In this document: positions 41,354-49,480 of the stretch, in pieces
Position numbering within the stretch: the stretch's first letter is position 1
Layout of the letters: each line of letters begins with the position of its first letter
From: Mycobacterium haemophilum DSM 44634
Lineage (GTDB): Bacteria > Actinomycetota > Actinomycetes > Mycobacteriales > Mycobacteriaceae
Assembly (NCBI RefSeq): GCF_000340435.2
Contig: NZ_CP011883.2
Coordinates: 1,460,607-1,524,606 of the forward strand
Reading direction: 5' to 3'
DNA: 64,000 nucleotides
Made by a program: the position numbers and the translations under genes
The notes under the pieces: generated by a model
Seen by the model: only the letters and a program-made list of their open reading frames with translations
The model's database searches: none
What the model was told of the DNA's origin: nothing

Positions 41354-42511
41354 ATGGCCCAAGAGTTGGTGTTCTCCGAGCCGCGTGCGGCCCGGCCGCC
41401 GCGGCACCTGGCCGACCTCGACGCGGCGGGCCGCACATCAGCCGTGGTGGAGCTGGGCCTGCCGGCTTTCCGGGCCAAGCAGCTCGCCCACCAGTACTAC
41501 GGCCGGCTACTAGCCGATCCGTGCCAGATGACCGACCTCCCGGCGGCCGTTCGTGACCTGATTGCCGAGACCATGTTCCCGAAGCTGCTCACCGCGGCAC
41601 GGGAAGTCACCTGTGATGCTGGCCAGACTCGAAAGATGTTGTGGCGGGCCGTCGATGGCAGCACCTTCGAATCGGTGCTGATGCGTTATCGGCAGCGCAA
41701 TACGCTGTGCATTTCATCGCAGGCGGGCTGCGGCATGGCGTGCCCGTTTTGTGCCACCGGCCAGGGCGGATTGAGCCGCAACCTGTCGGCCGCGGAGATC
41801 CTCGAACAGGTGCGTGCTGGTGCCGCGGCGCTGCGCGACGACTTCGGTGATCGGCTCTCAAACGTGGTCTTTATGGGTATGGGGGAGCCACTGGCTAACT
41901 ACGCGAGGGTGCTGGCCGCGGTGCGGCGCATCACCGAACCGTCCGGCTTCGGAATCTCGGCCCGATCGGTGACGGTGTCAACCGTGGGGTTGGCACCGGC
42001 GATCCGCAAGCTGGCCGACGAACGGCTTGGGGTGACTCTGGCGCTATCGCTGCATGCGCCCGACGACGAGCTGCGTGACACGCTGGTTCCGATCAACAAC
42101 CGGTGGAAGATCAGCGAGGCACTTGAGGCCGCCACGTATTACGCCGAGGTGACTGGTCGGCGGGTATCGGTTGAATACGCCCTCATCCGCGATGTCAACG
42201 ACCAAGCGTGGCGGGCCGACATGCTGGGTAGGCGGCTGCATCGTGCTCTTGGGCCGCTGGTGCATGTGAACCTGATCCCGCTCAACCCGACCCCGGGCAG
42301 TGACTGGGACGCCAGCCCCAAGGTGGCGGAGCGAGAGTTCGTCCGCCGGGTTCGGTCGCACGGGGTCTCCTGCACCGTGCGAGACACTCGGGGCCGGGAG
42401 ATCAGCGCCGCCTGCGGACAGCTGGCCGCCGAAGGCGGGCGAGCTCGGAGCGCGGGCGAATCAGACATAGCCTGCGGACAGCTGGCCGCCGAAGGCGGGC
42501 GAGCCCAGTGA
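41354..42511 (+). CDS. rlmN: 23S rRNA/tRNA adenine-C2 methyltransferase
   Basis: RlmN, a radical SAM enzyme that methylates A2503 of 23S rRNA and A37 of some tRNAs. The 385-residue protein has the cluster motif CGMACPFC (C-x3-C-x2-C), VVFMGMGEPLANY and the GRxxS-like S-TVGLAPAI segment. The conserved domain ends near RGREISAACGQ. After that comes an unusual tail made from a 35-base sequence repeated at 60-base spacing, so the product is about 20 residues longer than H37Rv's. ATG at 41354 matches the known start. Confidence 0.94.
   Translation: MAQELVFSEPRAARPPRHLADLDAAGRTSAVVELGLPAFRAKQLAHQYYGRLLADPCQMTDLPAAVRDLIAETMFPKLLTAAREVTCDAGQTRKMLWRAVDGSTFESVLMRYRQRNTLCISSQAGCGMACPFCATGQGGLSRNLSAAEILEQVRAGAAALRDDFGDRLSNVVFMGMGEPLANYARVLAAVRRITEPSGFGISARSVTVSTVGLAPAIRKLADERLGVTLALSLHAPDDELRDTLVPINNRWKISEALEAATYYAEVTGRRVSVEYALIRDVNDQAWRADMLGRRLHRALGPLVHVNLIPLNPTPGSDWDASPKVAEREFVRRVRSHGVSCTVRDTRGREISAACGQLAAEGGRARSAGESDIACGQLAAEGGRAQ
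42410..42504 (+). repeat. Direct repeat forming the RlmN C terminus
   Basis: A 35-base segment beginning GCCTGCGGACAGCTGGCCGC occurs at 42410-42444 and, exactly, at 42470-42504. The spacing of 60 bases keeps frame, so the protein ends with ACGQLAAEGGRA twice. The duplicated piece includes conserved RlmN sequence, so it arose from the gene itself. Confidence 0.9.
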
Positions 42512-42561
42512 ACCCAAGCCGCGGCTGTTGCGTCTCTAGGAGATAACACCAGCAAATAAGG

Positions 42562-43077
42562 ATGGCCATGATTATTCGCTTGTTGTCCTCGATGAAATTG
42601 TTTGCCGTTGCCGTTTTCGGCGGCGCCTTGATATTGGGGCTGGCCGCTGCACCCCGTGCCGTGGCCGCCGACGATCGTCTGAACTTCACCGGAACTACCC
42701 TCAGCGGCGCTCCGTTCAATGGCGCTAGTTTGCAGGGCAAGCCGGCGGTGCTGTGGTTCTGGACGCCGTGGTGCCCGTTCTGCAATGCCGAGGCGCCTGG
42801 CCTAAGCCAGGTGGCGGCCGCCAATCCGGCGGTCACCTTCGTTGGTATCGCGGCGCACTCGGATGTGGGCGCAATGCAGGGCTTCGTCTCCAAGTACAAC
42901 TTGAACTTCACCAACCTCAATGACGCCGACAGCTCGATCTGGGCCCGCTACAACGTGCCCTGGCAGCCGGCGTGGGTGTTCTATCGCGCGGATGGCAGCT
43001 CGACTTTCGTGAACAACCCCACCTCGGCGATGTCGCAGCAGGACCTGTCCGACCGGGTGGCTGCGCTGAGGTCCTAA
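42562..43077 (+). CDS. mpt53: Secreted thioredoxin-like protein MPT53 (DsbE-like)
   Basis: A 171-residue extracytoplasmic disulfide oxidoreductase. A signal peptide covers about residues 1-36 (MKLFAVAVFGGALILGLAAA, cleavage after AVA). The thioredoxin active site is C71-x2-C74 in TPWCPFCNAEAPG. The downstream CcdA-like gene starts 4 bases after its stop and likely keeps it redox-charged. Confidence 0.95.
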   Translation: MAMIIRLLSSMKLFAVAVFGGALILGLAAAPRAVAADDRLNFTGTTLSGAPFNGASLQGKPAVLWFWTPWCPFCNAEAPGLSQVAAANPAVTFVGIAAHSDVGAMQGFVSKYNLNFTNLNDADSSIWARYNVPWQPAWVFYRADGSSTFVNNPTSAMSQQDLSDRVAALRS

Positions 43078-43081
43078 GTTC

Positions 43082-43990
43082 GTGGATCAGGGTCTGGTCG
43101 GTTTGGCGTTTGCCGCCGGACTGGTGGCAGCACTCAACCCGTGCGGGTTTGCCATGCTGCCCGGCTACCTACTTCTTGTGGTGCGCGGGCACCCGCAAAA
43201 AGCCGAGTCCAGTGAACGGTCGGCGGCAACCATCCGGCCGCATGGTCGGATCAACGTCCTCGGCCGCGCGGTGGCAGCCACCGTCGGGATGGCGCTCGGC
43301 TTTTTAACGGTATTCGGATTGTTCGGGGCGCTGACCATATCGGCGGCCGCGACAGTGCAACGCTACTTGCCGTACGCCACAGTGGTGATCGGCGTTGTGC
43401 TGGTCGGTCTCGGGGTGTGGCTGCTGTCGGGTCGAGAGCTAACGGCGCTGACGCCTCGCTCGTTCGGCGTGCGATGGGCTCCGAGTCCGTCCCGGATGGC
43501 GTCGATGTACGGCTACGGCGTCAGCTATGCGGTCGCCTCGCTGTCGTGCACCGTCGGGCCCTTTCTGGCGGTCACCGCGGCGGGCCTTCGAGGCGGTTCA
43601 CTCGTCGGGAGCGTAGTGATCTACCTGGCCTACGTCGCGGGCTTGACCTTGGTCGTCGGGGTCCTGGCCATCGCGGCCGCGACGGCAAGCTCGGCATTGG
43701 CCGACCGGTTGCGGCGAATCTTGCCGTTCGTCAACCGGGTCAGCGGCGCGCTGCTGGTGTTAGTCGGGCTGTATGTCGGCTACTACGGCCTCTACGAGCT
43801 GCGTCTGTTCAGCGCGACCACGGCTGCCCAAGCGCATCCTCACGACGGGGTGATTTCGGTGGCCGGCCGCCTGCAAGGTGTGCTGGCTGGCTGGGTGCAC
43901 CAGCATGGCGTCTGGCCGTGGGTTGCGGCGCTGGTCGTGCTGGTGATTGGTGCGCTCGCCGGCGACTGGTATCGACGGGCGCGACGCTAA
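43082..43990 (+). CDS. CcdA/DsbD-type membrane electron carrier
   Basis: A 302-residue integral membrane protein of the CcdA type (Rv2877c), with the redox cysteines in NPCGFAMLPGYL (first segment) and SLSCTVGPFLAVT. About seven or more hydrophobic segments. It passes electrons across the membrane to extracytoplasmic thioredoxins, here presumably MPT53, whose gene is immediately upstream. Start GTG at 43082. Confidence 0.9.
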   Translation: MDQGLVGLAFAAGLVAALNPCGFAMLPGYLLLVVRGHPQKAESSERSAATIRPHGRINVLGRAVAATVGMALGFLTVFGLFGALTISAAATVQRYLPYATVVIGVVLVGLGVWLLSGRELTALTPRSFGVRWAPSPSRMASMYGYGVSYAVASLSCTVGPFLAVTAAGLRGGSLVGSVVIYLAYVAGLTLVVGVLAIAAATASSALADRLRRILPFVNRVSGALLVLVGLYVGYYGLYELRLFSATTAAQAHPHDGVISVAGRLQGVLAGWVHQHGVWPWVAALVVLVIGALAGDWYRRARR

Positions 43991-43999
43991 CAGATTCGC

Positions 44000-44283
44000 G
44001 GCGGCCGGTGGCAACGTCGAAGTCGACGTGGTCACGGGAAAAGCCAAGGCCATCAACGCATCTGGGTCGCTTACCGGGCGCGCCGTGCAGGGCAGCGCGG
44101 TAGCGACAACCGCATCGGTTCGGGGACCTCGACGGTGAACTGAAGTTCAAGTCCGCCAGTGGATCGCTGACCGGCCAGCGGCTCCGTGGCACGGTGAAGC
44201 CGCGGACAGCGTCGGGATCGGTGTGGCCATATCGCGGCAGCCGTCGGACGGCCCCGGGCAAGGCGACGAAACGCTCGTCCTAG
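44000..44283 (+). pseudogene. Remnant of a DUF4097-like repeat protein
   Basis: Two adjacent plus-strand reading frames contain the same short pattern: one reads VEVDVVTGKAKAINASGSLTG and ends at a stop near 44138, and the next, in another frame, reads LKFKSASGSLTGQRLRGTVK and ends at the TAG near 44281. The repeated ASGSLTG and alternating beta-strand character resemble DUF4097-type adhesin-like repeats. There is no clean start, and a frameshift is needed to join the parts, so I treat it as a decayed fragment. Confidence 0.5.
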
Positions 44284-44364
44284 AGGTGCGCAGCGGTTCC
44301 AGGGATGTCAGTGTTCATCGGGGAAGCCCGGCGCCTGACACCGTAGTCGGGCAATCAGGCTCAG

Positions 44365-44619
44365 CTATCTGATCCAACCGCGTCGGCGGCCCAGCAGGTC
44401 ACGGATCAAAACGACGAGCACCAGGGCGGCAAACCCGATGAGATACCAGTTCTCGACATGGCCGACGTGGTTGCCGCGGAGCATCGCCAGCAGCAACCCA
44501 ACGGCGAACAAACCGACGATGTGCCAGGTGCGGTGGTTGATTCTGCTCCACCCCCACGCCGCGGACGGCACCTCAGCAGGGTCGACGCCGGCATAGTGTT
44601 CCACCTCAGTGCTGGCCAC
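44365..44619 (-). CDS. Small membrane protein, DUF2631 (Rv2876-like)
   Basis: An 84-residue protein with two predicted membrane segments (IVGLFAVGLLLAMLRG and WYLIGFAALVLVVLI) and a basic C terminus. The N terminus STEVEHYAGVDPAEVPSAAWGWS is conserved in mycobacterial DUF2631 proteins. I chose GTG at 44619 because GGAGGA lies 7 bases upstream; a longer in-frame ATG at 44721 has no such support. Function unknown. In H37Rv the mpt70/dipZ/mpt83 group follows this gene, but here dxr is next. Confidence 0.82.
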   Translation of the reverse strand: MASTEVEHYAGVDPAEVPSAAWGWSRINHRTWHIVGLFAVGLLLAMLRGNHVGHVENWYLIGFAALVLVVLIRDLLGRRRGWIR

Positions 44620-44763
44620 GGTGATTCCTCCGGATCGGATTGGGTGTTGGTGCGAACTATCCGACATTCTGGCACACCGGTTTTGGGGCGCCGCCGATTT
44701 GGTAGCGCTCGATCGTGGCACGCTCCCTAGCCTGTCGAGTCACCGGACGGGCACAATGTTTGG

Positions 44764-45948
44764 GTGACCAACCCAACCGAAGGGCACGCTGGTGACCGCC
44801 TCCGCGTGCTGGTGCTGGGAAGTACCGGCTCAATCGGCACCCAGGCGCTAGACGTCATCGCCGCTAATCCGGACCGCTTCGAGGTAGTCGGGTTGGCCGC
44901 CGGGGGCGCGCATCTGGACACGCTGCTGCGGCAGCGCGCCGAGACCGGTGTCACCAATATCGCCATCGCTGACGATCGCGCGGCTCAGCTGGCCGGCGAC
45001 ATCCCCTACCACGGGCCCGATGCGGTCACCCGGTTGGTCGAGGAGACCGAGGCTGACGTCGTCCTCAATGCGCTGGTCGGGGCATTGGGTCTGCGACCCA
45101 CACTGGCTGCACTGCAGACGGGCGCGCGATTGGCGCTGGCCAATAAGGAATCGCTGGTTGCTGGCGGTCCGCTGGTGTTGGCCGCGGCGCGGCCGGGCCA
45201 GATTGTCCCCGTCGACTCGGAACACTCCGCGCTGGCGCAGTGCCTGCGCGGTGGTACCCCCGACGAAGTCGCCAAGTTGGTGCTCACCGCCTCCGGCGGG
45301 CCGTTTCGCGGCTGGGCCGCCGCCGACCTTGAGCGCGTCACACCCGAGCAGGCGGGCGCCCACCCGACCTGGTCAATGGGGCCGATGAACACGCTGAACT
45401 CAGCGTCCCTGGTCAACAAGGGGCTTGAGCTGATCGAAACCAACCTGTTGTTCGGCATCTCCTACGACCGCATTGAGGTGGTCGTGCACCCTCAGTCAAT
45501 TGTTCATTCGATGGTCACGTTCATTGACGGCTCGACGATCGCCCAAGCCAGCCCTCCGGACATGAAGCTGCCCATTTCTTTGGCGTTGGGCTGGCCGCAG
45601 CGGGTGGGCGGTGCTGCCCGAGCCTGCGCTTTCACCACCGCATCGACCTGGGAATTCGAGCCGCTGGACACCGATGTTTTCCCCGCGGTCGAGCTGGCCC
45701 GGCACGCTGGACAGGTCGGCGGCTGTATGACCGCCATTTACAACGCTGCTAATGAGGAGGCTGCAGCGGCCTTCCTGCAAGGCCGGATTAGCTTCCCCAC
45801 CATCGTCGGCACTATCGCCGAGGTAGTGCGCGCTGCCGACCAATGGGCCGTTGAACCCGCTACCGTAGATGACGTACTCGAAGCGCAGCGCTGGGCCCGT
45901 GAGCGTGCGCAACGCGAGCTTTCTGGATTGGTCTTAGAAAGGTCCTAA
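44764..45948 (+). CDS. dxr: 1-deoxy-D-xylulose-5-phosphate reductoisomerase
   Basis: Second enzyme of the MEP isoprenoid pathway, making 2-C-methyl-D-erythritol 4-phosphate from DXP with NADPH; target of fosmidomycin. The 394-residue protein has the nucleotide fold VLGSTGSIGTQAL, NKESLVAGGPLV, PVDSEHSALAQ and HPTWSMGPMNTLNSASLVNKGLE. It lacks the roughly 19-residue repeat-derived insertion near the C terminus that I recall in H37Rv. GTG start. Forms an operon with rip1 and ispG. Confidence 0.96.
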   Translation: MTNPTEGHAGDRLRVLVLGSTGSIGTQALDVIAANPDRFEVVGLAAGGAHLDTLLRQRAETGVTNIAIADDRAAQLAGDIPYHGPDAVTRLVEETEADVVLNALVGALGLRPTLAALQTGARLALANKESLVAGGPLVLAAARPGQIVPVDSEHSALAQCLRGGTPDEVAKLVLTASGGPFRGWAAADLERVTPEQAGAHPTWSMGPMNTLNSASLVNKGLELIETNLLFGISYDRIEVVVHPQSIVHSMVTFIDGSTIAQASPPDMKLPISLALGWPQRVGGAARACAFTTASTWEFEPLDTDVFPAVELARHAGQVGGCMTAIYNAANEEAAAAFLQGRISFPTIVGTIAEVVRAADQWAVEPATVDDVLEAQRWARERAQRELSGLVLERS

Positions 45949-45956
45949 CCGCGGAG

Positions 45957-47180
45957 ATGATGTTCGCCCTCGGCATTGTGCTGTTCGCTATCGCCATCCT
46001 TATTTCGGTGGCCCTGCACGAATGTGGCCACATGTGGGTGGCGCGCGCCACCGGCATGAAGGTGCGTCGTTACTTTGTTGGCTTCGGCCCGACCCTGTGG
46101 TCGACTCGGCGCGGTGAAACCGAATACGGCATCAAGGCCGTTCCGCTAGGCGGCTTCTGTGATATCGCCGGTATGACCTCGGTCGAGGAGCTGGCGCCCG
46201 GCGAATCGGACCGGGCAATGTACAAACAAGCGACCTGGAAAAGGGTTGCGGTGCTGTTCGCCGGGCCCGCCATGAACTTCGTGATCTGCTTGGTGCTGAT
46301 CTATGGCATCGCGCTGGTCTGGGGGCTGCCCAACCTGCACCCGCCCGCCAAGGCGGTAATCGGTGAAACCGCTTGTGTTGCACCGGAATTGACTCAGGGT
46401 AAGCTCGGAAGTTGCACCGGCCCGGGTCCGGCGGCGCTGGCCGGAATTCGCGCCGGCGACGTCGTCGTCAAGGTAGGCGACAATTCGGTGTCGACCTTCG
46501 ACGACATGGCCGCCGCGGTGCGCAAGTTGCATGGCACGGTGCCGATCGTCTTTGAGCGTGATGGGACCACGATCACCAGCTACGTCGACATCACACCCAC
46601 CCAGCGCTTCCTCACACATGGGGTCAATGAGCAGGGTGGTCAACCCGAACCCGTCACGGTCGGTGCCATCGGGGTCGGCGCACCCCGTCTGGTGCCCACG
46701 CACTACGGCGTGTTCTCCGCCGTGCCCGCCACCGTCGCTTTCGCTGGGGGCTTGACCGTCGAGGTGGGCAAGGCGCTAGTCACCATACCGACCAAGCTGG
46801 GTGCCCTGGTGCACGCTATCGGTGGTGGACAGCGCGACCCGCAGACGCCGATGAGCGTGGTCGGCGCCAGCATCATCGGCGGCGACACCGTCGACCATGG
46901 GCTGTGGGTGGCGTTCTGGTTCTTCTTGGCGCAGCTGAACCTCATATTGGGTGCCATCAACCTGGTGCCGTTGCTGCCCTTCGATGGCGGTCACATTGCG
47001 ATCGCGGTATTCGAGAAGATCCGGAACCTCGTCCGGTCTGCTCGTGGCATGGTCGCGGCGGCGCCGGTGAACTATCTCAAACTCATGCCCGCGACCTACG
47101 TGGTCTTGGTCTTTGTGGTTGGCTACATGCTGTTGACCGTGACCGCCGATCTGGTAAACCCAATCAGGCTCTTTCAATAG
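45957..47180 (+). CDS. rip1: Site-2 intramembrane metalloprotease Rip1
   Basis: A 407-residue M50 protease that cuts anti-sigma factors within the membrane. The zinc motif HECGH is in the first membrane segment (SVALHECGHMWVAR), a PDZ domain occupies about 130-225 (GPGPAALAGIRAGDVVVKV), and the third zinc ligand lies in NLVPLLPFDGGH. Four hydrophobic segments are visible. Starts 8 bases after dxr. Confidence 0.95.
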   Translation: MMFALGIVLFAIAILISVALHECGHMWVARATGMKVRRYFVGFGPTLWSTRRGETEYGIKAVPLGGFCDIAGMTSVEELAPGESDRAMYKQATWKRVAVLFAGPAMNFVICLVLIYGIALVWGLPNLHPPAKAVIGETACVAPELTQGKLGSCTGPGPAALAGIRAGDVVVKVGDNSVSTFDDMAAAVRKLHGTVPIVFERDGTTITSYVDITPTQRFLTHGVNEQGGQPEPVTVGAIGVGAPRLVPTHYGVFSAVPATVAFAGGLTVEVGKALVTIPTKLGALVHAIGGGQRDPQTPMSVVGASIIGGDTVDHGLWVAFWFFLAQLNLILGAINLVPLLPFDGGHIAIAVFEKIRNLVRSARGMVAAAPVNYLKLMPATYVVLVFVVGYMLLTVTADLVNPIRLFQ

Positions 47181-47212
47181 CCAATAGTGAAAAAACGAGA
47201 GATGGGGGAACA

Positions 47213-48391
47213 GTGACTATAGGTCTGGGCATGCCCGAGGCTCCGGTTCCCACGCTTGCCCCCCGGCGCAGCACGCGTCAAGTGATGGTCGGCAACGTTG
47301 GGGTCGGTAGTGACCACCAGATCTCCGTGCAGTCGATGTGCACCACCAAGACCCATGACGTCAACTCGACGTTGCAGCAGATCGCGGAGCTGACCGCGGC
47401 CGGCTGTGACATCGTGCGGGTGGCCTGCCCTCGTCAAGAGGATGCCGATGCACTCGCTGAAATCGCCCGGCACAGCAAAATTCCGGTGATTGCCGACATC
47501 CACTTCCAGCCGAAATACATCTTCGCCGCCATTGACGCCGGGTGTGCCGCGGTGCGGGTAAACCCCGGCAACATCAAGGAATTCGACGGCCGGGTCGGTG
47601 AGGTCGCCAAGGCCGCCGGTGCGGCCGGTATCCCGATCCGCATCGGCGTCAACGCCGGTTCGCTGGACAAGCGGTTTATGGACAAGTACGGCAAGGCCAC
47701 GCCCGAAGCACTGGTCGAGTCCGCGCTGTGGGAGGCTTCGCTGTTCGAGGAGCATGGTTTCGGCAACATCAAGATCAGCGTCAAGCACCACGACCCCGTC
47801 GTCATGGTCGCCGCTTACGAGCAACTGGCCGCCCAGTGCGACTACCCGTTGCACCTCGGCGTTACCGAGGCCGGTCCCGCTTTCCAGGGCACCGTCAAGT
47901 CCGCGGTCGCCTTCGGAGCGCTGCTGTCGAAGGGGATCGGCGACACTATCCGGGTGTCCCTGTCGGCACCGCCGGTCGAGGAAGTCAAAGTTGGCAACCA
48001 AATTCTCGAGTCGCTCAACCTGCGGCCGCGTTCACTCGAGATCGTGTCCTGCCCGTCGTGCGGCCGTGCGCAGGTCGACGTTTACAAGTTGGCCAATGAA
48101 GTCAGTGCCGGGTTGGACGGACTCGAGGTGCCGCTGCGGGTCGCCGTGATGGGATGTGTCGTCAACGGTCCCGGCGAGGCCCGCGAGGCCGACCTGGGCG
48201 TCGCGTCCGGAAACGGCAAAGGCCAGATCTTTGTCAAGGGTGAAGTGATCAAGACCGTACCCGAAGCCCAGATCGTCGAGACGCTGATTGAGGAGGCGAT
48301 GCGGCTTGCCTCCGAGATGGGGACCGAGAAAAGCGGTGATCACGGTCCAGAAACGACAAGGAGCGGTTCACCGGTTGTGACCGTAAGCTGA
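47213..48391 (+). CDS. ispG: (E)-4-hydroxy-3-methylbut-2-enyl-diphosphate synthase
   Basis: IspG (GcpE), the iron-sulfur enzyme of the MEP pathway that makes HMBPP. The 392-residue product has the N-terminal TIM barrel (VQSMCTTKTHDVN, RVNPGNI) and the C-terminal cluster domain with cysteines in SCPSCGRAQVD and VMGCVVNGPGEAREAD. The GTG at 47213 is supported by GGGGGAA and by the match to the H37Rv N terminus. Linked to dxr through rip1. Confidence 0.96.
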   Translation: MTIGLGMPEAPVPTLAPRRSTRQVMVGNVGVGSDHQISVQSMCTTKTHDVNSTLQQIAELTAAGCDIVRVACPRQEDADALAEIARHSKIPVIADIHFQPKYIFAAIDAGCAAVRVNPGNIKEFDGRVGEVAKAAGAAGIPIRIGVNAGSLDKRFMDKYGKATPEALVESALWEASLFEEHGFGNIKISVKHHDPVVMVAAYEQLAAQCDYPLHLGVTEAGPAFQGTVKSAVAFGALLSKGIGDTIRVSLSAPPVEEVKVGNQILESLNLRPRSLEIVSCPSCGRAQVDVYKLANEVSAGLDGLEVPLRVAVMGCVVNGPGEAREADLGVASGNGKGQIFVKGEVIKTVPEAQIVETLIEEAMRLASEMGTEKSGDHGPETTRSGSPVVTVS

Positions 48392-48446
48392 GTGGGACCA
48401 GCCCGCTTATCCTGGCCCTGAGTTCGCCTCACAGAGAGTTCGCCAG

Positions 48447-49301
48447 ATGTCGGCTCCACCCATCTTTCGCCTTGTTGGCGAGCGACGGGTGTCCGTAGTG
48501 CGCGACGCCGCCGCGGTGTGGCGGGTATTGGACGACGACCCGGTCGGATCGTGCATGGTTGCGGCCCGGATCGCAGAACACGGCATCGATCCGACTGCGA
48601 TTGGCGGGGAACTGTGGACCCGTCGCAGCGTCGATGAGTCGCTGTGTTTCGCCGGTGCCAACCTGATCCCGCTGCGCGGCGGACGTGACGACCTGACTGC
48701 GTTCGCCGACGCGGCAATGAGTGGGTCGCGGCGCTGTTCGTCGCTAGTCGGTAAGGCCGAGTTGGTGATGCCGATGTGGCGGCGACTCGAGTCGGCCTGG
48801 GGTCCGGCGCGTGACGTGCGCGAGCACCAACCGCTGATGGCCCTCAAGTCGTATCCGAGCTGCGAGATCGACCCCGCGGTGCGTCAGGTTCGGCCAGCGG
48901 AGCTGGATGCCTACCTAGTGGCCGCCGTCGACATGTTCATCGGCGAAGTGGGCGTGGACCCGCGGCTTGGCGACGGCGGCCGCGGTTACCGTCGCCGGGT
49001 GGCCAGCCTCATTGCGGCCGGACGGGCGTGGGCCCGTTTCGAGCAAGGGCAGGTCGTCTTCAAGGCCGAAGTGGGATCGCAGTCGCCGGCAGTTGGGCAG
49101 ATCCAAGGCGTCTGGGTGCACCCGGAGTGGCGTGGGCTGGGCCTGGGCACCAGCGGCACCGCAACGCTAGCCGGTGTCATCGTGGGCAGCGGACGTGTCG
49201 CTAGCCTGTATGTGAACAATTTCAACACCGTGGCGCGTGCCGCGTACGCCCGAGTGGGCTTCGTCGAAGTCGGCACCTTCGCGACGGTGCTGCTGGACTA
49301 A
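48447..49301 (+). CDS. GNAT acetyltransferase (Rv2867c-like)
   Basis: A 284-residue protein with an N-terminal DUF4081-type domain (about 1-140) and a C-terminal GNAT domain with the acetyl-CoA loop GVWVHPEWRGLGLGTSGTA and LYVNNFNTVARAAYARVGFVEVG. Substrate unknown. It begins 55 bases after ispG and may be co-transcribed. Confidence 0.9.
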   Translation: MSAPPIFRLVGERRVSVVRDAAAVWRVLDDDPVGSCMVAARIAEHGIDPTAIGGELWTRRSVDESLCFAGANLIPLRGGRDDLTAFADAAMSGSRRCSSLVGKAELVMPMWRRLESAWGPARDVREHQPLMALKSYPSCEIDPAVRQVRPAELDAYLVAAVDMFIGEVGVDPRLGDGGRGYRRRVASLIAAGRAWARFEQGQVVFKAEVGSQSPAVGQIQGVWVHPEWRGLGLGTSGTATLAGVIVGSGRVASLYVNNFNTVARAAYARVGFVEVGTFATVLLD

Positions 49302-49480
49302 CCCGGGCGCGCTTTTCGGGGATCGCCGCCCGGAGTCCCCGGAGTCCAGTGTGCAGCTGGCCGCACACTGGCACCGAACGCGCGGCTGGCCGCACATTCG
49401 GCACGGGGAGCCCCACATAACGGCTTGGTCTCGGTGTGTCGGCGCCGCAGTCCAGGCCTCAGTTCTTAACATCAGCAACG

